Assembly: GCF_009834125.1 (NCBI RefSeq)
Contig: NZ_CP047146.1
Coordinates: 4,581,501 to 4,645,500 of the forward strand
Length of the DNA: 64,000 nt
Direction of reading: 5' to 3'
Source: Streptomyces sp. GS7
GTDB taxonomy: Bacteria > Actinomycetota > Actinomycetes > Streptomycetales > Streptomycetaceae
Positions 26,702 through 37,114 of the stretch are shown in pieces. Each line of letters starts with the position of its first letter. Positions within the stretch are counted from its first letter, which is position 1. The notes under the pieces were generated by a model. That model ran no database searches. It was given only the letters and a program-made list of their open reading frames with translations, and had not been told where the DNA came from. Made by a program: the position numbers and the translations under genes.

Positions 26702-28312
26702 TTACCTGATGCCGTGGATGGCTTGGGGGTCGGTGGCAGGGAGGGCGGGCCCGGCCTTCATGGCGGCGGGTGATGGGGTCACATAGACCGGGGCGGGGTC
26801 CGCTTCGGGGGCGCAGGTCTTGGCGATGAAGCCCTTACCGGTCGGGAGGCGGCCGTCGCGCAGATAGGCGGTGAAGGTGTCGTCCAGGCAGGAGTTGCCG
26901 TGGAAGAGGATCTCGTGGAAGCTGCCGCCCTTCTGGACGACCAGTTTGGATCCGGGCAGCGCCTTGTGCATCGCGACAGCGCCCGGATAGGGGGTGGCGG
27001 CGTCCTCGGTGGCCTGGAAAAGCAGGACGGGCGGCAGGCCCTTGCCGGTGATCTTCAGTCGGCCGGTCTGGTTGCCCTGGTAGGGCCAGAACATGCAAGC
27101 GGCGTTGTACCACATGTTGTTGTAGGTGTAGAAGGGTGCGACGGCGTTGATCTTGGCCTGGTCCTTCTTCCAGAACTGCCAGTCGCGCGGCCAGTTGTTC
27201 TCGGTGCACTGGACCGCGTTGTATGCCGGGAACGTGCCGTCGTCGGCGCCCGGGGCCGCATAGCGGTGGTAAGCAGTCTGCAGCGGGCGGGTGTCGTTCC
27301 TGGTGAGGTAGGCCGACAGCGCTGTCGCCATCTGCGGCCAGCGCAGGAAGTTGTAGCCGCCGCCGTAGAAAGTGTCCTCGAACTCGGCGGGGCCGATCTT
27401 GCCGGGGGCCGGGGCGGCATCCACCGGGTTGGTCCGCAGTGCGGCCTCGACCTGGTAGTACTTCCGCTCCACGGTGGCGGCGTCGGCGCCCAGGTGATAG
27501 ACCGGGTCGGCCTTGGCGGTCCACGCCGCGAAGGCGTCGAATCGGCGCTGGTGCTCCTTGTCCTGCAGGATGTTGTGGTCGTACCAGGTGATGGTGGGGC
27601 CGACGATGCTGTCCAGCACCATCCGGCGGACATGGGAGGGGAAGAGCTGGCCGTAGGTGGAGCCCAGTGAGGTGCCCCACGAGCCGCCGTAGAAGTTGAT
27701 CTTCTGAGCGCCGAGCGCCCGCCGGATGCTGTCCATGTCGCGAGCGTTGTCGACGGTGGTCATGTGCGGCAGGAACCAACTCCAGTTCGCGGCACAGTCG
27801 GCGGCGTACTTGGCCGACTTCTCAAGCCACGCCTGCGAAGTGCCCTTGCCGACCTGGTAGTCGGGCCGCTCGGCGTCGAAGTAGTGCGCGTCGCAGGTGA
27901 CATGCGGGGTGCTGGCGTTGGTGCCGCGCGGGTCGAAGCCGATCCAGTCGTAGGTCGAGGCGACGTCCTGGGGGATCTTGCCGGCGATGTAGGCGGGCAT
28001 CCACAGGCCGGAGTCGCCGGGGCCGCCGGGGTTCAACAGGATCGGACCCTGCTGCTTGTTCTTGGGCGCGGTGGCCGGGAGCCGGTTCACCTTGATCTTG
28101 ATCTTGGTGCCGTTCGGATGCGCGTAGTCCAACGGCACATCGAGCATGGCGCACTGGAGCGCGGGAGTGGTCGCGTCGTGGCAGGAACTCCAGACGAGTT
28201 TCCCCTGACCGGTGTCCTCCGATGCGGACACGGAAGCGGAGGCAGGGGTGATACCCGCGAGGAGTCCGCCGATGGCGGCGACGGCCCATATCAGGGCTCT
28301 GGCTCTTCTCAT
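26702..28312 (-). CDS. Secreted tripeptidyl aminopeptidase (alpha/beta hydrolase)
   Basis: A ~536-residue exported serine peptidase of the Streptomyces Tap/SlpD family, which removes tripeptides from N-termini. It has a signal peptide (MRRARALIWAVAAIGG to ASASVS), then the hydrolase fold with ILLNPGGPGDSG (oxyanion loop), IGFDPRGTNAS, the nucleophile elbow NFYGGSWGTSLGSTYG, the acid in LLFQATEDAATPYPGA and a histidine in KGGSFHEIL. The family's last motif usually reads Gly-His; here the histidine is preceded by Phe. The start at 28312 is chosen for the signal peptide; a second ATG at 28330 is possible and neither has a good ribosome site. Confidence 0.88.
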   Translation of the reverse strand: MRRARALIWAVAAIGGLLAGITPASASVSASEDTGQGKLVWSSCHDATTPALQCAMLDVPLDYAHPNGTKIKIKVNRLPATAPKNKQQGPILLNPGGPGDSGLWMPAYIAGKIPQDVASTYDWIGFDPRGTNASTPHVTCDAHYFDAERPDYQVGKGTSQAWLEKSAKYAADCAANWSWFLPHMTTVDNARDMDSIRRALGAQKINFYGGSWGTSLGSTYGQLFPSHVRRMVLDSIVGPTITWYDHNILQDKEHQRRFDAFAAWTAKADPVYHLGADAATVERKYYQVEAALRTNPVDAAPAPGKIGPAEFEDTFYGGGYNFLRWPQMATALSAYLTRNDTRPLQTAYHRYAAPGADDGTFPAYNAVQCTENNWPRDWQFWKKDQAKINAVAPFYTYNNMWYNAACMFWPYQGNQTGRLKITGKGLPPVLLFQATEDAATPYPGAVAMHKALPGSKLVVQKGGSFHEILFHGNSCLDDTFTAYLRDGRLPTGKGFIAKTCAPEADPAPVYVTPSPAAMKAGPALPATDPQAIHGIR

Positions 28313-28454
28313 GGGAGCAGCATGTGACATGTGCAATATCACATACTGCGGTACGGAGAGCACGTTACCCGACTGTGACCGTGATGCAGGGTCCGTTGAG
28401 AAGGCCTCCATCAGCAAGGTGGACGACACCGGGTACAAGCAGAGCGCGAACTCG

Positions 28455-28749
28455 TCCGCCCTGACGTCCTCCTCCTCGACGACTTCGCGTTGCGCCGGCT
28501 CACCGCGGCCCGAGCCCAAAGGCGAAGCCCTCTACGAGTTGATCAGCGAGCAACAGAGCCGGTCCCTGATCATCACCAGCAACCCGGCACCCAGTGACCG
28601 GCGTCCCCTCCCCCAACCCCGCCGTCCCCGAGGCGCTCCCGGACCGGCTGATCGGTACCAGCCAACCAAGCCATCACGCACGGGTCGTGCCACCGGCCGA
28701 ACAGGCGGCCCGAGAACCCCACCGGCAGAACCGGCAGGCGGGTCAACTG
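28455..28749 (+). pseudogene. IS21 IstB-like ATPase remnant
   Basis: A C-terminal scrap of the IS21 helper ATPase split over three frames: PDVLLLDDFALRRLTAA (Walker B region), then EALYELISEQQSRSLIITSN, then NPAVPEALPDRLIGTS. IstA and the rest of IstB are absent. It is evidence of an old IS21 insertion. Confidence 0.7.
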
Positions 28750-28772
28750 AACTTCGCGGAAGGTGTTCGACC

Positions 28773-28935
28773 TCAGCGGGCGGCGTGCTGAGGAGTGCAC
28801 ACGCAGAACGTGTTCCCTTCGGGGCCAGCCAGGACACGCCAATCGACTTCCTGATCACGCTCATGGATCACGGTCGCTCCCAGTCCGACGAAAGCCCGCG
28901 AGCACAACCGCCGCACCCGAGGCGTCGACCTCGCC
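28773..28935 (-). pseudogene. VOC/glyoxalase-like C-terminal remnant
   Basis: The last ~50 codons of a vicinal-oxygen-chelate protein: FVGLGATVIHERDQEVDWR, then VLAGPEGNTFCVCTPQ before the stop. The expected upstream part is not readable in this frame, and a shifted frame holds EVDASGAAVVLA. The gene is truncated, probably by the same rearrangement that left the IstB scrap. Confidence 0.6.
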
Positions 28936-29426
28936 AACCTGACACCTCCGCCGGGTCGTCGGGGGGCAACGCCGCCGCTGCTCCATCCGAAAGGCTTCCC
29001 GCACGGGCCGAGATGGGGTAGCAGCTTGCCGGCGCACGGCGCGGGCCCACGCATCGATGCCGTCGGGCCGTCAGGGAGCGGCGCGGTTGATCCGAAACAG
29101 GGGCCCAGGGTTCTGCGTTCTCCGGACCGTGTCTGTTCGATGCCGCCGATGCGTTCGCGGTATGTGTCGACGGCGCACGTGGGGCCGTCTGGGGTGGGCA
29201 GAACGGCGTGGGGACGTGGCTTGCGAAGGCGGGCGAGCGCCTCGGCGAAGTGGTGACTGGGCGAGCGTGTAGGCGTGGGGTGAGGAGTGGGTTGACTGTC
29301 GAGCGCTCCCGGGGCGAATCCCCACATGAGTGCCGAGGCGGCGAAGACGCGGCGCGGGGCGCCGAGGCCGCGGTGAGGGGAGAAGTCCGGCTCGCCGATG
29401 ACGGAACCGGGGGCGGTTCACATCAT
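28936..29426. other. Stretch without a recognised gene
   Basis: About 490 bp between the VOC scrap and the lectin stop. Nothing convincing on either strand. Confidence 0.35.
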
Positions 29427-30038
29427 TCAGTGGACCATGTTCCACATCTGGTACCGGTTGGTGTGGTTGTAGCAGGTGGTCTGGGCAACGGGAGCACCCT
29501 GCGGATTCCCTTGGTCCCAGAGGAGTTGGTTCACGTGCCCGTCCTGGCCACCGTCGAGGCAGTAGACGTGTCCGTCGCCGTCCGGGCCGTTCTGGTGATT
29601 GGCGAACTGCCAGCTGGACCTCGGGTTTCCGGGTGTGTTGCCGACCCAGGTCAGATTCCGCTGCTGGTGGTAGTCGGTCCAGGAACATCCGGCCCCGCGG
29701 GTGGCCACCCAATCCTGTGCGCCCCACGGCACGCTGGAGTGGTAGCGCTGAGCGCGAAGGCAGTTGCCTGACTTGCGGTGGACTACCTGCACCCGGTCGT
29801 AGTAGCCGCCGACGTTGCCTTCGTAGGACACCACGTTCCACCGCTGGAAGGGGTTACCAGGCTGGCAGGGGTTGGTGTACACGTCGCCGCCGTTGCTGTC
29901 GAGGCAGCGGCCGGTGGCGTAGTCCTGAAGCATCACGTTGTACTGGTAGGTGTTGGCGTTGGCGGTGCCCGTCGTGCCCACTAATGCGGCCGCCACGAGC
30001 GCCCCGGTCGCCAGTGCCGATCTGACCTTGATGTTCAT
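29427..30038 (-). CDS. Secreted ricin-type beta-trefoil lectin
   Basis: A 203-residue exported protein. A signal peptide (MNIKVRSALATGALVAAALV, cleavage near ANA-NT) is followed by a single beta-trefoil domain with QxW-type motifs in its three lobes (FQRWNVV, SSWQFAN, YQMWNMV) and repeated CLDSN/CLRAQ/CLDGG turns, the ricin B pattern of carbohydrate binding. Six cysteines could form three lobe disulfides. GGGGAGGA stands 6 nt before the ATG. No catalytic domain is attached, so it is a free lectin. Confidence 0.85.
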   Translation of the reverse strand: MNIKVRSALATGALVAAALVGTTGTANANTYQYNVMLQDYATGRCLDSNGGDVYTNPCQPGNPFQRWNVVSYEGNVGGYYDRVQVVHRKSGNCLRAQRYHSSVPWGAQDWVATRGAGCSWTDYHQQRNLTWVGNTPGNPRSSWQFANHQNGPDGDGHVYCLDGGQDGHVNQLLWDQGNPQGAPVAQTTCYNHTNRYQMWNMVH

Positions 30039-30339
30039 CGTGCGTCCTCCCCTTGTCTGTACCGGCGGTACGGACAGGACTGTGCCGGAAAATCGCATGC
30101 CGGGATAGAGGAATGACGGCGACCGGTTGAGGGCACCGAAGTGCCCGACGGGCCGCTCCGCGGCCAGCCCGCGGACCGCGGCGCCAAGGAGAAGAATGAC
30201 TGCGGCCGGGGAGGACTGCGCCGTACGTCTGCATCCGACCCGACAGGCACAACGTCGTGGGTCAAGTCGCCCGGAGGAGTCGGACCCCCGGACGGCCCAC
30301 GGACGCCGCCTCGTCAGCGGCGGCAGGCCCGCGTCGTCG

Positions 30340-32066
<1,727 letters not shown>

Positions 32067-32072
32067 TTCGGT

Positions 32073-32495
32073 ATGCCCCTTCCGGAATCCGCCGCCGTCG
32101 CGGCCGAACTGCGCACCGCGTTGGGAAAGCTCACGCGGCGCGTGAAGCTGGAGGACCAGATGCCGTTCGGTCAGGTGGCCGTCCTCGGCGCGCTGGACCG
32201 CAGTGGTGCGATGACGACCAGCGAACTGGCGGCCGATCAGCGGGTGCGCCCGCAGTCCATGGCCCGAGCCGTTGGGCTGCTCATGGAGCAGGGGCTGATC
32301 ACGCGCCGGGCGCATCCGACCGACGGCCGCAAGAGCCTGGTCGAGCTCTCCTCTGCGGGGCAGGCGCTGCTGGAGGAGGAGCGGGGACGCAGGGCGGATT
32401 GGCTTGCGCGGGCGATTGAGGCGGAATTGACGGGCACGGAGCGGGAGTTGCTGGCGCGGGCGACTGGGCTGGTGGAGAGGCTCGCGGCCCACTAG
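32073..32495 (+). CDS. MarR-family transcriptional regulator
   Basis: A 140-residue winged-helix repressor. The DNA-binding core is MTTSELAADQRVRPQSMARA through VGLLMEQGLITRRAHPTD, with the wing GRKSLVELSSAGQALLEEE, followed by the dimerisation helices. MarR proteins usually repress their own and a divergent gene and release DNA on binding a small phenolic or oxidant. It faces enolase across a tandem repeat array, so it is likely to control that gene and itself. The ATG is chosen because a -10-like TAAAAT is 6 nt upstream. Confidence 0.88.
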   Translation: MPLPESAAVAAELRTALGKLTRRVKLEDQMPFGQVAVLGALDRSGAMTTSELAADQRVRPQSMARAVGLLMEQGLITRRAHPTDGRKSLVELSSAGQALLEEERGRRADWLARAIEAELTGTERELLARATGLVERLAAH

Positions 32496-32594
32496 TCAAG
32501 CGCGGATTTGCCGACGCGGTGACAAGCTATTCAGCTTGACATGGGTCGTCCGGGCTCAGGCGGTGTTTCTTCGATCAGTCGCTCGCTGTTCTGG

Positions 32595-33232
32595 TCCTGC
32601 TCAGCAGGGGGAATCTGACCGAGGACGAGTGGGCGGTACCGAAGTCGCTGCTGCCCAAGAGCAACAATCGGTGCGGCCGCTGGCGCGACCACCGGCAGGT
32701 GATCAACGGGATCATCCACCGGCTCAGCACCGGCTGCCAGTGGTGCAAGCTGCCCGAAAGCTTCGGCCCGTGGCAGACCGTCCACGAGGGCCACCAACCG
32801 TGGCCGGCCGACGGCACCTGGGAACGGCTGCTCCAGCATGTCCAGGCCGAGGCGGACGCCGCCGGGGACGTCGACTGGGACGTCAACATCGACTCCACCT
32901 CGGTGCGTGCGCATCAACACACCGCCGGGGCACCGAAGAAGGCACCGCCTGCAGCCTCAAAAGGGGCGGCAGAAAGATCGGTTCACGTGCGCGCGCAAGG
33001 CGTGACCTGCTGGGCGGATGCGGTGCGGCGGGCGAAGGACTCGGCCGCTCCCGCGGAGGGCTGACCACCAGGCTCCACCTCGCCCCAGAGGGGAAGTGCC
33101 GCCCGTTGTCACTGGTCATCACGCCGGGCCAACGGGCGGACTGCGCCCAGTTCGAGAACGTGATGGACAAGATCCGGGTACTTCGCACCAGTTCGGGCCG
33201 TCCACGTCGCACAACCGACAGCGTGAGTGCCG
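32595..33232 (+). pseudogene. IS5-family transposase, frameshifted
   Basis: A nearly complete but broken IS5-type transposase. It begins LTEDEWAVPKSLLPKSNNRC, continues in another frame as VINGIIHRLSTGCQWCKLPE and DVDWDVNIDSTSVRAHQHTA (first catalytic Asp region), then shifts again to [20 protein letters not shown] and PLSLVITPGQRADCAQFENV. The last third, with the remaining catalytic residues, is absent. Lies directly after marR. Confidence 0.75.
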
Positions 33233-33502
33233 GCACGGCGTGCAGCGCTGGAACCTGTCCGGGAGCAGTTCTCCCTCCTGCTCCCCGTGTGCCTCATCCG
33301 GACCAGCCGCTCGGACGTCACCGGCGGCGGACCCCGGACCGGGGGCCGGCCTTGCAGACGACTTGTATCAACCCATTGACACAAGATCCCGTCCCCGGCA
33401 TCTGGTACCCACCACTTCGTGCAAGCGTCGCTTGCGGCAAGCACCGCCCGCTACCACTGGGCACACCAGCTGCGCAGCCCACACCACTCACCGAGGCCCC
33501 AC

Positions 33503-34279
33503 ATGCTCGATACCGCTCCGCCCACGTCCCGCCGCCGCGCCGCCCGCTACGCCCGCCGGGCCGGTCTCGCCGTCGGCGCGGTGGCCGGACCACTGTGGGC
33601 CGCCACGGACATCAGCGCATTCGGCAACGACCTCGGTATGAACATGCCCTTGGTAAGCGCCGTCATGGCTTTCGGTCTGTGCGCGGTGGGCGGCGTCCTG
33701 CTCGGCGACGCGCTCACCCCCCGCCCCCGGGAAGCGGTACGCACCGCCGGTCTCACCCCGCGCCGGGTCAAAGACCACGTCCCGCCCCGTATCACCCTCC
33801 TGCTTCTCCTCCAGGCGCTCCTCGTCACCGTAGTGGTGGGGATCGGGGCCGCGATGTCCTCCACCGACGCCATACACCGGGCGGCCCACGCTGTGACCGT
33901 CGCCTGCGACGGTGTGACCGACCCCCCCCGTCAGCCTCTGGCCCGGCATCTTCTACGGCAACCAGATCCTTGCCCTCCTCGCCATCGGAACCGCCGCCTG
34001 CGCCTGGGCCCTGCGCCGCATCGCCCTCCGCCCGGGCGACGACCAGCTACGCCGCAACCGCTCATGGGCGGTCACGGCAGCCTGGGGGGGGTACTGGTCT
34101 CGACCCAGCTACTGGCCGTCCTTTTGTCGATTGCCACCTGGCTGCCGCGCAGGAACTGCGACGCCGGCGCCCTGGGCACCGTCACGGCCCTGGTGGTCTA
34201 CCCCATGGGCCTGCTGGCCCTGGCCACCCTGGCATGGTCGCTCTTCACCCTGGTGGTACCCCGGGCGGCTCAACGATGA
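33503..34279 (+). pseudogene. Membrane protein gene with two compensating homopolymer frameshifts
   Basis: Encodes a ~258-residue membrane protein with about five spans. The frame is correct to VACDGVT, then a run of eight C (33922-33929) shifts it; the neighbouring frame reads SLWPGIFYGNQILALLAIGT and RLRRNRSWAVTAAWG before a run of eight G (34084-34091) restores the first frame (VLVSTQLLAVLLSIATWLP). One extra C and one missing G explain it. Sequencing error or phase variation are both possible. Its stop overlaps the start of the GntR gene (ATGA), the usual pairing for a YtrA-type regulator. Confidence 0.7.
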
Positions 34280-34662
34280 CCGGCCCCGCAGTCCGCGTCG
34301 ACACCACCAGCCCGGTACCACCGTACGAACAGATTCGCGCCCAGCTCGCCGCCCTGATCCTCACCAGCCGACTGGCCGAGGGCGAGCGCCTGCCGACCGT
34401 GCGTCAGCTCGCCGCCGACCTGGGCTTGGCACCAGGCACCGTGGCCCGCGCCTACCGCGAACTGGAGGCATCCGAGCTGATCCGCACCCGCCGTGGCGCA
34501 GGCACCCGGGTCGCGGCACCCCTACCCGAACCCAAGCACCCAGATCAATCCCAACTCGCCACACCAGCTCGCGATTTCATCTCTTCCGCCCGCGCTCTTG
34601 GCGCCGACGCCGAAGCCGTCCTGGCCGCTGTCCACAAGGCCCTGGACCAAAGCGCGTTGTGA
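34276..34662 (+). CDS. GntR-family regulator (YtrA type)
   Basis: A 128-residue regulator. The N-terminal winged helix shows PPYEQIRAQLAALILTSRLA, GERLPTVRQLAADLGLAPGT and VARAYRELEASELIRTRRGA. The C-terminal part is short, as in the YtrA subfamily, which generally lacks a large effector domain and controls linked membrane or ABC genes. The ATG overlaps the stop of the membrane protein gene, so the two are co-translated. It probably autoregulates that pair. Confidence 0.88.
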   Translation: MTGPAVRVDTTSPVPPYEQIRAQLAALILTSRLAEGERLPTVRQLAADLGLAPGTVARAYRELEASELIRTRRGAGTRVAAPLPEPKHPDQSQLATPARDFISSARALGADAEAVLAAVHKALDQSAL

Positions 34663-34668
34663 GAGGTC

Positions 34669-35240
34669 AGGTGTCATTTCAGGCATCGGACTGCTTGCCG
34701 GGTGTCCCATCGGTAGCGGTTTCGGCCCTGCTGGATCAGGCAACGCACGGTGACGAACGTGCCGGCGAGGTAGAGGTGGAGGTGGAACTCGACGGCCTGC
34801 GTCGTTCGCTGGAAGCAGCGGCGGAGCTCGCCGGTCCCGTTCATCCAGGGCGTTCGCCCCCCAACGGCACCCGACCTGGATCGGAGCCTTCATGCCCTCG
34901 ACGGCGATCTCGCCGACGAGTCCGCGCTTCTCCAGCACCTGCGCGCATGGCTTGCCGTTATACGCGGAGTCCAGGTGAACGGTGGGATGTTCGGGCAGGG
35001 CAGGCCCAGCCTTGCTCGTGCACCGATTCCAGGGCGGGATCGAGCAGCTTGAAGTCGTGCCTTCGCGCCGGCGACCGCTAGGGCGACCGCACCCCCTCAC
35101 CGTCGGTGGCAACCGAGCGCTTCAGGCCCTGCTTGCGACGGTCGACCGGCGAGGGACCACCCGATGGGAGGGATTCGTTCGCCCACACCACCGAGACCTG
35201 CTGGACCGACGGCGCAGCGCGGGCTCAGCCCGGTGAACCG
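34669..35240 (-). pseudogene. IS5-family transposase relic (minus strand)
   Basis: A decayed transposase of a second IS5 subgroup. Recognisable in several frames from 5' to 3': SLPSGGPSPVDRRKQGLKRS, ARRHDFKLLDPALES, then TVHLDSAYNGKPCAQVLEKR and GLVGEIAVEGMKAPIQVGCR. The tail shows remnants of the helices that carry the last catalytic glutamate. Frameshifts and stops rule out activity; no terminal repeats found. Confidence 0.7.
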
Positions 35241-35564
35241 GTGAACGGGCCCTCCAGGACGGCTGCGACGCCGTGATTGCACCGGGCGCCACGGGATGCT
35301 CGAGCGAATCCCGCCGACTGGCCTGGCCGGCCACACCGGCACGTATCCGTTGCGGCAGGTCCGGACCTGTCCGGTCCGGTGCGGTTCCTGCTGACGCTCC
35401 CCGCCACGGCGGGCGCCCGCCCGTGCGGCTTTCCACACCGCCCAGTCATCGCATTTCGGTAAAGCGTTCGATATGGGCATGCAAACATCTTGTCCTGAGC
35501 ATGACTTAACCGATGGGATCTCGACAGCCGCTTTGTGCGGCTCAGGCCCACTCAGGGAGAATTC
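35241..35564. other. Promoter-bearing spacer before the S53 peptidase
   Basis: About 320 bp without a gene. It is slightly less GC-rich near 35450-35520 and ends in CTCAGGGAGA, the ribosome-binding site of the peptidase. No operator-like repeat noticed. Confidence 0.35.
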
Positions 35565-36941
35565 ATGCGCATAGCCCGTACCAGTAGACGTGCCGCGGCC
35601 ACGACGGCCGCAACCGCCGCCCTCACCGTCGTCGCTCTGGCGACCACCCCGCTCGCCGGTACCGGTACCGCCGCGGTGCCGCACACCAAGGCAGTCCCGG
35701 CCATCGCCGGGCACCCGTTGGTGCACGGCGTGGGCAGCCCGCTCTCCATCGCGGAGTGCCGGGCCAAGTTCAAGCTCGCCTGCTACAACCCCCTCCAGTA
35801 CCGCACGGCGTACAACCTCAACGCGCTGTACAGCAAGGGAATCACGGGCAAGGGCCGCACGATCGTCATCGTGGACTCCTTCGGCTCGCCGACCGTCCAG
35901 CACGACCTGGACGTCTACAGCAAGCAGTTCGGCATCCCCAGCACCACGGTGAACGTGGTCAAGTGGGGCAACGTCCCCGCGTTCGACCCCAAGAACCCCG
36001 ACATGACCGGCTGGGCCGGCGAGACCACCCTCGACGTCGAGATGGCCCACGCCGTGGCGCCCGACGCGAAGATCGTCCTGGTGGAGACAGCGGTCGCCGA
36101 GACCGAGGGCACCACCGGTCTACCGGAGATGATGGACGCCGAGAAAGCCATGGTCGACCGTGGCGTCGGCGATGTGATCAGCCAGAGCTTCGGCGCCACC
36201 GAGAACACGTTCCCCGGCTTCGACAAGGGCGACTTCTCGAGCATCAAGAACCTGCGGTACGCCTTCAAGGAGGCCGCCAAGAAGCACGTCACCGTCCTCG
36301 CCTCCTCCGGCGACGGCGGTGCCACTGACAACACCGCCGACGGGAAGGGCTTCTACAAGGAGCGCGTCAACTCCTGGCCGTCCTCAGACCCGTTGGTCAC
36401 CTCAGTCGGTGGCACCCAGCTGCACCTCGACGACAAGGGTCAGCGCGTCAAGCCGGACAGCGTCTACAACGACCACGGCGCAGGCGGCGGCGGCCAGTCG
36501 CACGTCTTCACCCGCCCGGCCTTCCAGAACGTGGTGAAGAGCACCGTCGGCGACCGTCGCGGCACCCCGGACATCTCGATGACCGCCGCCGTCGACGGCG
36601 GCGCCTGGATCTACTCCAGCTACGACCCGACCGACACCGGCTGGGGCATCACCGGCGGCACCAGCGAGTCGGCTCCGCTCTTCTCCGGCATCGTCGCCCT
36701 CGCCGACCAGGCCGCCGGCCGCCGCCTCGGCGACATCAACGACGCGCTGTACTCGCTCTACAAGCGCTCCGCCCACGACAAGCGCACCGGCATCGTCGAC
36801 GTCAACGACGGTACGAACAACAGCTACGAGGGCGTCACCGGCTACACCGCAGTCAACGGCTACGACATGGCCACCGGCGTCGGCACCGTGGACGCCGCCC
36901 GCTTCGTCCCGGCCCTCGCCCGGGCAAGCCACCGCGGCTGA
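35565..36941 (+). CDS. Secreted S53 serine-carboxyl peptidase (sedolisin family)
   Basis: A 458-residue exported peptidase. It has a signal peptide (basic start, alanine core, cleavage near residue 37) and then almost directly the catalytic domain. The Glu/Asp pair is in GWAGETTLDVEMAHAVAPDA (E153 and D157), the oxyanion Asp region in VLASSGDGGATDN, the catalytic serine in ITGGTSESAPLFSG (S367). The large N-terminal pro-domain of classical kumamolisins is absent; only ~50 residues precede the core, so it belongs to a short-form group. AGGGAGA is at the right distance from the ATG. A hairpin follows; it is monocistronic. Confidence 0.9.
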   Translation: MRIARTSRRAAATTAATAALTVVALATTPLAGTGTAAVPHTKAVPAIAGHPLVHGVGSPLSIAECRAKFKLACYNPLQYRTAYNLNALYSKGITGKGRTIVIVDSFGSPTVQHDLDVYSKQFGIPSTTVNVVKWGNVPAFDPKNPDMTGWAGETTLDVEMAHAVAPDAKIVLVETAVAETEGTTGLPEMMDAEKAMVDRGVGDVISQSFGATENTFPGFDKGDFSSIKNLRYAFKEAAKKHVTVLASSGDGGATDNTADGKGFYKERVNSWPSSDPLVTSVGGTQLHLDDKGQRVKPDSVYNDHGAGGGGQSHVFTRPAFQNVVKSTVGDRRGTPDISMTAAVDGGAWIYSSYDPTDTGWGITGGTSESAPLFSGIVALADQAAGRRLGDINDALYSLYKRSAHDKRTGIVDVNDGTNNSYEGVTGYTAVNGYDMATGVGTVDAARFVPALARASHRG

Positions 36942-36958
36942 CGCGCACGCCACCTCTC

Positions 36959-36988
36959 GCGGTCCGGGCCTCGCTGGGCCCGGACCGC
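36959..36988 (+). terminator. Hairpin after the S53 peptidase
   Basis: GCGGTCCGGGCC (36959-36970) pairs exactly with GGCCCGGACCGC (36977-36988) around a 6-nt loop, 18 bp after the stop. Confidence 0.7.
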
Positions 36989-37114
36989 ACCGCTGTGCCG
37001 AATTCCTCGCGAGTCGCCACGACCGCGTCAGGCAGCTCCCCCGCCGAAACCACCATCAAGTGGCCTGCTCGGGCCGCACCTGCTCGGCGCTCTCCTGCGG
37101 GCCCACCATGCGCC

